The position numbers were made by a program, and so were the translations under genes. The notes under the pieces were generated by a model. The model was given only the letters and a program-made list of their open reading frames with translations. It had not been told where the DNA came from and ran no database searches. This document shows, piece by piece, positions 15,982-25,008 of a stretch of 60,879 nucleotides of DNA. How positions within the stretch are numbered: position 1 is the stretch's first letter; every line of letters begins with the position of its first letter. Origin of the DNA: an uncultured Acetatifactor sp. GTDB lineage: Bacteria > Bacillota > Clostridia > Lachnospirales > Lachnospiraceae. The stretch lies in the NCBI GenBank assembly GCA_947627115.1, contig CANQUQ010000014.1, positions 1-60,879 of the forward strand. Reading direction: 5' to 3'.

Positions 15982-16947
15982 GATTATATCTGCGGAATGA
16001 CATTCGCGCCCTTTGCGCAAAGGGGAGAGCTGGGCAGGGAGGCGGCCCGTGAAAGCCTGAGGCTTATGAAGGAAAGAACAGGTGCGAACCTTGTGATCTT
16101 TGTACCGGGGGGCGTGCAGCGGACGCCCCAGTCGGAGGAGATCCTGTTCGATACGGAGGCCACCGCCGCCGATGAAGAGTTGAAGGGCATGATCGCCTGC
16201 GCGAGAGAGCTGGGGCTCAGAGTGGCATTGAAGCCGACGGTCAACTGCGCCAACGGAGAATGGCGGGCGTATATCAACTTTTTTGATGAGGATGTGCCCT
16301 GTGAACCAAAGTGGAGCAGATGGTTCGACTCCTATACAAAATTTCAGCTGCATTATGCCGGGATTGCGGAGGAGTGCGGATGCGAAATGTTCATCGCCGG
16401 TTGTGAAATGGTCATGAGTGAACGCCGCGAGCAGGAATGGAGAAGGCTGATCTCCGACATCCGTCAGGTGTATCACGGGCCCGTGTCCTATAACACGGAC
16501 AAATATCAGGAGCATAATGTGAAGTGGTGGGATTGTGTAGATGTGATTTCCGCAAGCGGATATTATCCCATAGGCGATTGGGAAAATCAGCTGGACCGCA
16601 TCGAGGCGGTGGTGAAAAAATTCGGGAAGCCGTTCTTCTTTGCAGAGGCGGGCTGTATGTCCGTGGAAGGCTCTTCTCTGGTCCCGAACGACTGGCATAT
16701 GGCGGGCAGGGCGGCTCCTGGGGAGCAGCAGGCGTGGTTCGAGACAATGCTGGCCGCCTGCGCAAAGCGCCCGTGGATAGAAGGGGTCGCATTTTGGTCC
16801 TGGGGCGCCGGGCTGTATCCCGAAGGCAGCGCCCTGGAGCGAACGGACTATGAGATTTACGGAAAGCCTGCGGAGCAGACCGTGAGGAGGTATTTTACTC
16901 AGTCGGCGGGCTCTGCTTCGGGCAGCTTTCGCACGACGACAAAATAG
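15979..16947 (+). CDS. Glycoside hydrolase, GH113-like (beta-mannanase-type barrel)
   Basis: The 322-residue TIM-barrel protein resembles GH113 of clan GH-A. Glu143 in MFIAGCEM is the likely acid/base and Glu223 in FFFAEAGC the likely nucleophile, at the ends of strands 4 and 7. VDVISASGYYP and EGVAFWSWGAG are other barrel-strand motifs. There is no signal peptide, so it probably acts on imported oligosaccharides. The start follows the repeated leader described at 15945-15981. Its last 49 bases overlap the convergent MATE gene. The exact substrate is inference from the family. Confidence 0.78.
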   Translation: MDYICGMTFAPFAQRGELGREAARESLRLMKERTGANLVIFVPGGVQRTPQSEEILFDTEATAADEELKGMIACARELGLRVALKPTVNCANGEWRAYINFFDEDVPCEPKWSRWFDSYTKFQLHYAGIAEECGCEMFIAGCEMVMSERREQEWRRLISDIRQVYHGPVSYNTDKYQEHNVKWWDCVDVISASGYYPIGDWENQLDRIEAVVKKFGKPFFFAEAGCMSVEGSSLVPNDWHMAGRAAPGEQQAWFETMLAACAKRPWIEGVAFWSWGAGLYPEGSALERTDYEIYGKPAEQTVRRYFTQSAGSASGSFRTTTK

Positions 16948-18257
16948 CTGATCAGCAGGACAGCATCCGCCCCGGCCCAAGCCGCGGGCTCCGCAAAAAA
17001 GATACCGGTCTCGCCCAGCGCCAGCGGAAGAAGAAGGGCGGTGCCGGTGCGCATAAGGAACTCTACTACGCCGGACAGCATGGGAAGAAGGGTATTGCCT
17101 ATGCCCTGCAGTGTGGAGCGCACCACGTGCAGCACGTAGAGGATGGGCAGGGACACGCTCATAATGGTCAGATAGAAATACGCTATCTGCAGGGTCTGTT
17201 CCACCTCCGTCGGTGTGCCGGAAATGAACCAGCTCAGGATGACCTTGCCCAGCAAAAGCATCACGCCTGCGATCGCTACGGAGGTGATCACTGCGATTGC
17301 CAGCGCCGAACGGGTCCCCTTTCGGATGCGGCGGATCCTTCCTGCGCCGAGATTTTGCCCCGCGTAGGTGATCATGGCATAGCCGTAAGAGATGGCGGCA
17401 ATTTCCAGAAGGCCGTAGAGCTTGTTGGTGGCGGTAAAGCCGGCGATGAACAGTACCCCGAAACCGTTGACCACGGACTGCACGATCATACCGCCGATGG
17501 CGATGATGCAGTTCTGGAACGCCATGGGAGAGCCAAGGACCATCAATTTGCCGCATAATGCCTTCCGCGGCGTAAAATCCTCTCTCTGCATCTTCAGGAA
17601 CTCGATCCCGCGTATGGCATGGAGACAATACAGTCCCGACACCAGCTGTGCGATCAGGGTGGCAATAGCCGCACCTGCAATGCCCCACTTAAATACCATC
17701 ACAAAGAGCAGATCCAGGGCGATGTTGGTGAAGGATGCCGCTATCATAGCCTGCAGCGGCGTCCTGCCGTCTCCGAGGGAGCGCAGGATACAGGCAAAAA
17801 GGTTGTATGCCATCACTATGGGAATCCCGGAAAAAAGGATCCGCAGGTAGAGAATACTTCCGCCGATAATGGCGTCGGGAGTATGCAGAAATGTCAGCAC
17901 GGGCATGGCCGCCAGCTGTCCTGCCAGCACCAGCGCCAACGAGGAGAGAAGGGACAGAAGGCCGGAGTTGCCGACGGTCTTCTTAAGCTGCTCCAGCCTT
18001 CCGGCGCCGAATTCCTGAGCCATCAGAATAGCAAAGCCCTGGGTAAAGCCCTGCACGATGCCAAGGACCATCCAGTTCAGCCAGTCTGTGGCGCCCACCG
18101 CCGCCAGCGCGTTCACTCCCAGATATTTTCCCACCACCATGGTATCCACTACAGTGTAGAGCTGTTGGAACACATTTCCCACCATCAGGGGCAGGGCAAA
18201 GGTCACGATCAAAGAGGAGGGATTCCCCTCGGTCATATTCTTCACTTGAGTCGTCAT
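16899..18257 (-). CDS. MATE family efflux transporter
   Basis: The 452-residue protein has twelve predicted membrane helices in two homologous halves. It opens with TEGNPSSLIVTFALPLMVGNVFQQLYTVVDTMVVGKYLG and contains GFAILMAQEFGAG and ISYGYAMITYAGQNLGAG, the paired MATE signatures. The family exports drugs or metabolites using Na+ or H+ gradients. The ATG at 18257 follows GGAG. It is transcribed alone; its 3' end overlaps the GH113 gene by 49 bases. Confidence 0.93.
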   Translation of the reverse strand: MTTQVKNMTEGNPSSLIVTFALPLMVGNVFQQLYTVVDTMVVGKYLGVNALAAVGATDWLNWMVLGIVQGFTQGFAILMAQEFGAGRLEQLKKTVGNSGLLSLLSSLALVLAGQLAAMPVLTFLHTPDAIIGGSILYLRILFSGIPIVMAYNLFACILRSLGDGRTPLQAMIAASFTNIALDLLFVMVFKWGIAGAAIATLIAQLVSGLYCLHAIRGIEFLKMQREDFTPRKALCGKLMVLGSPMAFQNCIIAIGGMIVQSVVNGFGVLFIAGFTATNKLYGLLEIAAISYGYAMITYAGQNLGAGRIRRIRKGTRSALAIAVITSVAIAGVMLLLGKVILSWFISGTPTEVEQTLQIAYFYLTIMSVSLPILYVLHVVRSTLQGIGNTLLPMLSGVVEFLMRTGTALLLPLALGETGIFFAEPAAWAGADAVLLISYFVVVRKLPEAEPAD

Positions 18258-18328
18258 ACTGTTTCTCCGCTGTGTTCTGCCGTCATTTGACAGATATTAT
18301 AAAGTGTAGCACAAACTGTATAATTATG

Positions 18329-18348
18329 GTAGTATGAAGTAGTATGAA
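18329..18348. repeat. Tandem 10-bp repeat upstream of the ABC-class ATPase
   Basis: GTAGTATGAA occurs twice head-to-tail at 18329-18338 and 18339-18348, one helical turn apart. It lies between the divergent MATE and ATPase genes, in the zone where their promoters should be. A binding site is possible but not demonstrated. Confidence 0.4.
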
Positions 18349-18371
18349 ATCGAAAGACTGTATCGGAGCTA

Positions 18372-18389
18372 ATGCGTGCGAAGCACGCA
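18372..18389 (+). promoter_or_regulatory. Leader hairpin abutting the SD of the ABC-class ATPase gene
   Basis: TGCGTGC and GCACGCA form a perfect 7-bp stem around GAA (18373-18389), directly followed by the SD AAAGGAG. An ATG at 18372 with GGAG just upstream opens a short overlapping frame whose first codons are the hairpin. The layout resembles the leaders at 15945 and 51425. Confidence 0.6.
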
Positions 18390-18402
18390 AAGGAGAATAA
18401 GT

Positions 18403-20109
18403 ATGAAATCAGCAACAGAATTGCAGAACCTGCTGCGGCAGATCGACCGCAGGAGTTACCCGGCCTACAAGGATACGAAAGGAAAATACCAGTTCCGGCA
18501 ATACGTGCTCTCCATCGATCACGTGCAGGGAGACCCCTTTGCCGCGCCCTCCAGAGTGAGTATCCTGATATCCGGAAGGACGGCGGCCTTTGAAAAACGT
18601 TATTACGAGTCAGAGCACAGGCGCATCGCCCTTCAGGATCACCTTCTGCGGCGTGCGGCGGCCAAGATCAAGGAGTACTCCTTCAGGGCAAAGGGCTCCG
18701 GCAAGAGCGGCCTGCTGGGCATCAGTCAGCCGGGGCAGGAGGTGTTGGACCGCAGCGCCTGCACCGTCGACCCTGCGAACGGAGATATCACGGTCCGTAT
18801 GGAAGTGGGATTTCCGGCCAACGGCAGGACCGTCAATTCGAGGGAGCTTGAGAAGATTCTGTTCGATTTTCTGCCGGCGTGTGTGTCGCAGACGCTGTTG
18901 TCCGCCTCCTGCAAAAAGGAGGAGCTGGAGGCGGTGACGGACCTTGCGGATGATCGGAGGTACATCCGGGAAAAGCTGCCGGAGATGGATCTGGCAGCCT
19001 TTGTGGCCAACGGGTCCGTGCTGCCAAGAAAGTCAGGGATCTCCTCCCTGCCCATGAAGGATGCGGTGGCCTTCTGCTCACCGGCTGCCATGGAAGTGAC
19101 CATGGATCTTCCTCACGGCGGCCCCCTGAAGGGCATGGGGATCAGGAAGGGCGTCACGCTGATCGTGGGAGGGGGATACCACGGGAAATCCACATTGCTG
19201 GAGGCACTGGAGCTGGGTGTCTACGATCATATCGCCGGAGACGGCAGAGAGTATGTGATCACCGATGAAAGCGCCGTGAAGCTGCGCGCGGAGGACGGCC
19301 GCAGCATTCAGAATACTGATATTTCCATGTTCATCCGCAATCTTCCAAACGGCAGGGATACATCCTGCTTTTCCACGGAGGACGCCAGCGGCAGTACGTC
19401 CCAGGCCGCGGCGACGGTGGAGGCCATGGAGATGGGGACGGGTCTGCTGCTGATCGACGAGGATACCAGCGCCACCAACTTTATGATCCGGGACGAGCTG
19501 ATGCAGAGAGTGGTCAGCCGGGAAGCGGAACCTATTATACCGTTTATTGACAGAGTGCGCGAGCTCTATGAGACACGGGGCATCTCCACAATATTGGTGG
19601 CGGGAAGCTCCGGTTCTTATTTCCATAAAGCGGACTGTGTGATTCAGATGAACCGCTATCAGCCGTCGGAGATCACGGAAACGGCGAAGCGGGAGGCCGG
19701 ACAGTTCCCGCTGACGCTGGGGGAGACGCAAAAGGCCGTGGCGCCCTCCTTTCATCGGGTGGTAAAAAGGGATGCCGCTTTCGCAAAGGAGGACCGCATC
19801 AAGATGAAGACCCTGGGGCTGGACGGGTTTTCCGTCAACCGGGAGACAGTGGACATGCGCTATGTGGAGCAGCTTACCGACCCGGAACAGCTCACTGCGC
19901 TTGCATACATGATAAAATATATGAAGCTGCATATTTTTGACGGCAGCCGCACCGTGCAGGAGGCGGTGGAAAAACTGTATGAGGAGATCGCAGCAAAGGG
20001 ATTTTCGGCATTTTGCGGGCCGGACATTCCCGGAAATCTTGCGCTGCCGAGAAAGCAGGAGCTCTATGCAGCCCTGGACCGCTGCCGGGGGCTGGTGCGG
20101 ATACAATAG
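18403..20109 (+). CDS. ABC-class ATPase (PF09818-like)
   Basis: The 568-residue soluble protein matches the predicted ATPase of the ABC class. A family-specific N-terminal domain (about 1-230) precedes the nucleotide-binding core. GGGYHGKST near residue 255 is Walker A, ASGSTSQAA the signature-like loop and LLLIDEDTSATNFM Walker B with catalytic Glu. LVAGSSGSYFHKAD is the switch-like region. There are no membrane segments and no partner permease. The biological role of this family is unknown. The ATG at 18403 has AAAGGAG eight bases upstream; an in-frame ATG at 18376 lies inside the leader hairpin. Confidence 0.85.
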   Translation: MKSATELQNLLRQIDRRSYPAYKDTKGKYQFRQYVLSIDHVQGDPFAAPSRVSILISGRTAAFEKRYYESEHRRIALQDHLLRRAAAKIKEYSFRAKGSGKSGLLGISQPGQEVLDRSACTVDPANGDITVRMEVGFPANGRTVNSRELEKILFDFLPACVSQTLLSASCKKEELEAVTDLADDRRYIREKLPEMDLAAFVANGSVLPRKSGISSLPMKDAVAFCSPAAMEVTMDLPHGGPLKGMGIRKGVTLIVGGGYHGKSTLLEALELGVYDHIAGDGREYVITDESAVKLRAEDGRSIQNTDISMFIRNLPNGRDTSCFSTEDASGSTSQAAATVEAMEMGTGLLLIDEDTSATNFMIRDELMQRVVSREAEPIIPFIDRVRELYETRGISTILVAGSSGSYFHKADCVIQMNRYQPSEITETAKREAGQFPLTLGETQKAVAPSFHRVVKRDAAFAKEDRIKMKTLGLDGFSVNRETVDMRYVEQLTDPEQLTALAYMIKYMKLHIFDGSRTVQEAVEKLYEEIAAKGFSAFCGPDIPGNLALPRKQELYAALDRCRGLVRIQ

Positions 20110-20142
20110 GATACGGTTCTTTTGGGATAAGGAGTGTTGATT

Positions 20143-20844
20143 TTGAAGGGCAGAAAAAAGATAATCCTTGCAGTGATCATTATTGGAATCGTAATCTGCT
20201 GTAGCGGAATCGGTTTTTTCCTGTTAAGATATTTCTTTTATAACAAATATAACATTTATGCACAGAGAGCAGTATTGGCTAGATTAAGCGAAAGGTATCA
20301 TCAGGAATTTGAGCTGTTGTCCACAGAATTTGAGACAAGGGAAGTGGAGACAGGGGGAGCAAAATGCGTGCATATGTGGACATTTGTACTTCAGGACGGT
20401 CAGGGCAGGCAGTTTAATGCCTATGTGCGCGTATACGGTCTGGTGGAAAAATGGGACGGCAACCCTTATATTTCAGATTATTCCAATTATATTGATGACA
20501 CCTACGGACAGCTTTGTATAGAGGAAAGGCTGGGCAATCAATTTGACCTGCAAAAATACAGACAGGAAAAGGGAAGCAGGCTTGACAATCCGAGATGGGA
20601 GGACTATCTGTTCGTCTGCACAAAAGATAATGCGGCTGAAACAGCGGATCTGTTGACAAAGATGTACTTTCAGGAAAAGGAGTTCAGCGACGGAGGCTGC
20701 CTGAAATGCTCGGTAGATAATGAAGAGGGAGAAACGCTGTTTTCCTATTATTGGTGGGATATTACAGGAGAACTGCAAAAGCAGGGCGAAGAAATTACAG
20801 AACGAGCGGTATCTGAATACATTTTGCAGGAATTGGAGAGTTAA
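20143..20844 (+). CDS. Hypothetical membrane-anchored protein
   Basis: I do not recognise this 233-residue protein. It begins KGRKKIIL and has one membrane helix (about residues 5-30). The remainder is an extracytoplasmic domain of mixed alpha/beta character rich in Tyr, Glu and Gln. The TTG at 20143 is the best start, with AAGGAG eight bases before it. Codon use is more AT-rich than in the upstream ATPase gene and resembles the helicase gene that follows, so both may belong to one acquired island. Confidence 0.6.
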   Translation: MKGRKKIILAVIIIGIVICCSGIGFFLLRYFFYNKYNIYAQRAVLARLSERYHQEFELLSTEFETREVETGGAKCVHMWTFVLQDGQGRQFNAYVRVYGLVEKWDGNPYISDYSNYIDDTYGQLCIEERLGNQFDLQKYRQEKGSRLDNPRWEDYLFVCTKDNAAETADLLTKMYFQEKEFSDGGCLKCSVDNEEGETLFSYYWWDITGELQKQGEEITERAVSEYILQELES

Positions 20845-20929
20845 TTATAATACTGCCGATCGAACCGTGGACCCCGGACATTTGAATTGTAAACGGAACT
20901 TGATAATTTCAATAAAAGGATGATAAACA

Positions 20930-23122
20930 ATGAGCATTAGATTAAAAGAATTTCAACTTGACGCCGTAAAAGCCCTCTTCGAAGCGATGGAAAAGCCGGC
21001 CCGTGACATTATCTTGAAAAGTCCTACGGGAAGTGGAAAAACCATTATCCTGACCTATTTCATGCATCAGTACATACAGTCTTTCCCGAAAACTGTTTTT
21101 GTCTGGCTCACACCGGGCAAAGGGAATTTGGAAGAACAGAGTAAGGCGAAAATGGATCAATATATTCATGCATCGCAGACAAAGCAACTCTCCGATGTGA
21201 TGACCGCAGGCTTTGAGGAAAACGACAGTTGCTTCATTAACTGGGAAAAGCTGACGAAGAAGGGAAACAACGCTCTCAAGGATAGTGAACGAACTAACTT
21301 TTTGGAGCATATTCAGCACGCTCTGAACGATGGTTTGCACTTTGTGATTATTGTGGATGAGAGCCATCAGAATAATACCATAAAAGCTGACGAAATCATT
21401 CAGTATTTTCATACGGGGAAGATTATTCGCTGTTCGGCAACGCCTAAAGGCATTGCAAAAGCGGAAATTATTGAAATCCCCGAAAAAGAAGTCATTGCGG
21501 CAGGACTTATCAAGAAAATGCTCATCATCAACCAGGATTTTCCGCAGATAGTGGAAACGGAAGATCAAACGGCCTATCTGCTTGAAAGAGCAATTAAAAA
21601 GCAAAGAGAACTCCGAACAGCATTTTTACAGCAGGGAAAGAACATCAATCCACTGATTGTAATTCAAATTCCGAACAAGTCGAAAACTTTACAGGACGAC
21701 GTGGAGCAGTATCTCGAAACACAAGGGCTGAATTATGAAAACGGACAACTTGCTTGCTGGCTTTCCGACAGACATGAGAATTTGGATAACATTGATGCAT
21801 TATATGCTCAATCCTCGGCGATTATCATCAAACAGGCAGTTGCTACAGGTTGGGACTGTCCCAGAGCATATATTCTTGTAAAGCTTCGTGACAATATGGA
21901 AGAAACTTTTGAGATACAGACTATAGGTCGTATTCGCCGTATGCCGGAAGCAGCACATTACGAAAACGATCTTCTTGATAGTTGTTATCTTTATACCTTG
22001 GACAAAAAGTTTACTGCCGGAGTGAAAATGGCGCTGGATAAAGGAGCGCTGAATGCCTGTACACTATTTCTTAAAAGTGAGTACAAAAATATTACCCTTA
22101 CGGGTGAGCAAAGAACTATGGTGACTACGACCAGCAATCCCCAGAAGGCACTTCAGGCAATTGCCGCATATGTACGGAAAGAGTACGGAATTGACTCGAA
22201 TAAAGTTGAGAACCAAACTCGTTTGCAAACGGCAGGCTTTGAAATGAATAAAAATATTGTGCGATACACCTTTTCGGGCGAATCTACAACGCTTGACTTT
22301 TCTTCGGCGGATATGAACAATATTAAAGTTGTTGAAAAATTAAACACGCACACACACGGGCGGGAATACCATCGTACCATCGGAAAAATTGGTTTGGAAA
22401 TCGGCATGGAATATTCGTATATGAATACTATCATCCGCAAACTATTTGACAAAAATTTCACCTATCAAGGTAAAATTCTTGCGTTAGAACCGAGAAACGT
22501 ATATGCTTTTGTTATCAATAATGCTGACCGACTTCGCCATCTTGCGCGTAAAGCAATGGCATATGAGATGGATCAGCGGCGGTCAGATTCACCGTCAAAA
22601 TCTTACTATGAATTTCATATTCCGAGATCTTGTTTGTTCACCTATAATAGTGAAGCCAAAACGCAGCTTATTATGGAAAAGAACGTCTATCAGAATTATC
22701 TTTCTTCAGCTGCACCACGCTCAACCTCTGAGGTCAAGTTTGAAAAATTTTGTGAACACAGCAACAGTGTAGAATGGTATTACAAAAACGGAGATAAGGG
22801 CAATGAATATTTTTCAATTGTTTATGAGGATAATTCCGGGAAGCAAAAACTCTTTTATCCCGATTATATCATCGAAGCAAACGGAGAAATTTGGATAATT
22901 GAAACAAAAGGTGGGTTTGATCGCAGCGGAAACAGTCAGGACATTGACCTTTACACATCGAAAAAATTCAATGTGTTGAAAGAATATCTTGATAAATATG
23001 GATTAAAAGGCGGCATTGTCCGTAATGATGCTACGACGGATGAACTATGTATTTGTATCGAGCAATATTCTGATGACATCGGCAGCAAAGATTGGGTCGT
23101 ATTAAACAGCATTCTAAAGTGA
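20930..23122 (+). CDS. Orphan type III restriction Res-like helicase-nuclease
   Basis: The 730-residue protein has an SF2 helicase core at the N-terminus: motif I SPTGSGKT (Lys37), motif II DESH at 143-146, SATP as motif III and QTIGRIRRMPE as motif VI. A PD-(D/E)xK nuclease follows near the C-terminus: Pro644-Asp645 and Glu658-Thr-Lys660. This is the domain order of type III Res subunits, which are usually somewhat longer. There is no Mod methyltransferase on either side, so it cannot work as a classic restriction system with local partners. The gene is AT-rich with codon use unlike its neighbours, which suggests horizontal acquisition. A solitary phage-defence nuclease is a fair guess, not proven. 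AAAAGGA lies nine bases before the ATG. Confidence 0.82.
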   Translation: MSIRLKEFQLDAVKALFEAMEKPARDIILKSPTGSGKTIILTYFMHQYIQSFPKTVFVWLTPGKGNLEEQSKAKMDQYIHASQTKQLSDVMTAGFEENDSCFINWEKLTKKGNNALKDSERTNFLEHIQHALNDGLHFVIIVDESHQNNTIKADEIIQYFHTGKIIRCSATPKGIAKAEIIEIPEKEVIAAGLIKKMLIINQDFPQIVETEDQTAYLLERAIKKQRELRTAFLQQGKNINPLIVIQIPNKSKTLQDDVEQYLETQGLNYENGQLACWLSDRHENLDNIDALYAQSSAIIIKQAVATGWDCPRAYILVKLRDNMEETFEIQTIGRIRRMPEAAHYENDLLDSCYLYTLDKKFTAGVKMALDKGALNACTLFLKSEYKNITLTGEQRTMVTTTSNPQKALQAIAAYVRKEYGIDSNKVENQTRLQTAGFEMNKNIVRYTFSGESTTLDFSSADMNNIKVVEKLNTHTHGREYHRTIGKIGLEIGMEYSYMNTIIRKLFDKNFTYQGKILALEPRNVYAFVINNADRLRHLARKAMAYEMDQRRSDSPSKSYYEFHIPRSCLFTYNSEAKTQLIMEKNVYQNYLSSAAPRSTSEVKFEKFCEHSNSVEWYYKNGDKGNEYFSIVYEDNSGKQKLFYPDYIIEANGEIWIIETKGGFDRSGNSQDIDLYTSKKFNVLKEYLDKYGLKGGIVRNDATTDELCICIEQYSDDIGSKDWVVLNSILK

Positions 23123-23173
23123 GACGACAGGCTTGAGAATAACTGATTACAAAAGAACGTGGCGGCAATTTTG

Positions 23174-24949
23174 TCACGCGGAGACCTCATGATGGATCTG
23201 CAGCTCGTACAGCTTTTTGTAGATCCCGCCCTGGGCCAGCAGCTCCTGATGGGTGCCCTGCTCCCGGATCCTGCCCTTGTGCATGACCATGATGCAGTCT
23301 GCGTGCTGAATGGTGGAGAGCCTGTGCGCGACCATAATGGTAGTGCGGCCTTCCATGAGCTTTCCCAGCGCCTCCTGTATCAGAAGCTCCGTCTCGGTGT
23401 CGATGTTTGCGGTGGCCTCGTCCATGACAAGTATGCTGGGCTTATGCGCCAGAGTCCTGGCGAAGGACAGAAGCTGTCTCTCCCCTGCGGAAAAGGTGGC
23501 GCCTCTCTCGGAAACAGGCTCCGCATATTGCAGGGGCAGTTTTTCGATAAAGTGGGAGGCGTTTACATATTCGGCTGCCGCCCTCACCTCCTCCGGTGAG
23601 ATGTCCCGGTCGTAGAGCCGGATATTGCTCTCCACGGTGCCCTCAAAGATGAACACGTCCTGCTGCATCTGTCCGATGGCGCTGCGGAGCTGTTTTTTGC
23701 TGAGCCGGCGGATATCCACGCCGTCGATATAAATATTCCCCTTCTGAATGTCGTAGTAGCGGCCTATCAGGTTCAGGATGGAAGACTTTCCGGCGCCGGT
23801 AGCCCCCACGAAGGCTACCTTCTGTCCGGGCTCGATCACAAAGGACACGTCACGCAGCACATAGTTTTCGTTGTCGTAGGCGAACCACACATGGGAAAAT
23901 TCGATGCGGCCCCTGATCTTGGGCAGCACCACCGGGTCTTCGTCTTCCTTTACCGCCGCCTTTTCATCCATGATGATAAAGATCTTCTCGGCGGAGGCCA
24001 GAGCGGATTGCAGGGTGGAAAATTGCTCCGCCAGCTCCTGGATCGGATCGAAAAAGGACTGGATGTTCTGGGCGAAAATATACAGGGTGCCGATGGAGAT
24101 CGCGCTGCCCAGCACCTCGCGGCTTCCTGCTCCCAGTACGATCATCAGGGAGAGCACGCTCAGCAGGTAGATCAGCGGGCGGAAGACGGCGAACACCAGC
24201 ATTTCCTTGTAAAAGGCCTGATACAGTCTGTGGCTTTTTTGGTCAAATTCTTCAAATTTTCTTTTTTCCCTCCCGAAGATCTGAATGATGCGCATGCCGG
24301 AGATGTTTTCCGACAGGAAGGTATTCAGGTCCGTCAGACAGGTCCTGGTCAGACGGTAGGTCTGCCGTGCGATCCTGCGGAACAGGACGGTAAGCGCCAT
24401 GACCAGAGGCAGCAGCACAAAGGAGATCAGCGCCAGCCGCCAGTCCAGGATCAGCATGATGGCCGCCAGCCCGGCGATCTTTACAATGTTTCGGAACAGC
24501 TTTACCAGAATGCCGGAGTACATCTCGTTGAGCGCTTCCACGTCGTTCGTGACGCGGGTCACCAGCTTCCCCACGGGAGTCAGATCAAAATAGCGGCTGC
24601 TCAGGGACTGGATGTGAATGTAAAGCTCCCGGCGGATGGCCAGAATGATCTGCTGTCCCGTTTTTTGCAGCAGCCATGCCTGAGTGACGTTAAAGACAAA
24701 GCTCAGGATCAGCACGATGCCGTATTTGACAGCGGTCTCGGCGATCACATCGTAATTTCCCTCCGCCTTGAACAGGTCGATCGCATCGCCGATCAGTACC
24801 GGCCGGTACAGGTCAAAGCCGGTCAGCGCCAGGATCAGCGCAAGGCACAGGAAGAAACAGCCCAGGTGCGGCTTCATATAGGAGAGCAGCCGAAGCAGTA
24901 CGCTTCCCTTATAGCCGTATTCAATTGTATCGTCTGTCAGTGAATTCAT
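23174..24949 (-). CDS. ABC exporter half-transporter, catalytic-site subunit
   Basis: The 591-residue protein has a six-helix transmembrane domain (about 20-320) and a nucleotide-binding domain (about 350-585). Walker A is GATGAGKSS, the signature is FSAGERQ, and Walker B is LVMDEATANID with an intact catalytic Glu. The H-loop is MVAHRLSTI. Its signature departs from LSGGQ, while its neighbour has a canonical signature but a changed Walker B Glu. Together they form a typical asymmetric heterodimer of the BmrCD/LmrCD/TM287-288 kind. It lies 59 bases downstream of its partner on the same strand. Confidence 0.92.
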   Translation of the reverse strand: MNSLTDDTIEYGYKGSVLLRLLSYMKPHLGCFFLCLALILALTGFDLYRPVLIGDAIDLFKAEGNYDVIAETAVKYGIVLILSFVFNVTQAWLLQKTGQQIILAIRRELYIHIQSLSSRYFDLTPVGKLVTRVTNDVEALNEMYSGILVKLFRNIVKIAGLAAIMLILDWRLALISFVLLPLVMALTVLFRRIARQTYRLTRTCLTDLNTFLSENISGMRIIQIFGREKRKFEEFDQKSHRLYQAFYKEMLVFAVFRPLIYLLSVLSLMIVLGAGSREVLGSAISIGTLYIFAQNIQSFFDPIQELAEQFSTLQSALASAEKIFIIMDEKAAVKEDEDPVVLPKIRGRIEFSHVWFAYDNENYVLRDVSFVIEPGQKVAFVGATGAGKSSILNLIGRYYDIQKGNIYIDGVDIRRLSKKQLRSAIGQMQQDVFIFEGTVESNIRLYDRDISPEEVRAAAEYVNASHFIEKLPLQYAEPVSERGATFSAGERQLLSFARTLAHKPSILVMDEATANIDTETELLIQEALGKLMEGRTTIMVAHRLSTIQHADCIMVMHKGRIREQGTHQELLAQGGIYKKLYELQIHHEVSA

Positions 24950-25008
24950 TCGGTGTCCCTTCCCTCAAATACCGCAGCTGCATAAGATACCGTTCTCCCG
25001 GCAGCCTG

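Noticed and set aside
23891..24943. 350-codon plus-strand frame opposite the ABC exporter subunit
   Set aside because: It is a Gln/His/Asp-rich shadow of the minus-strand exporter gene, without an SD or domain.
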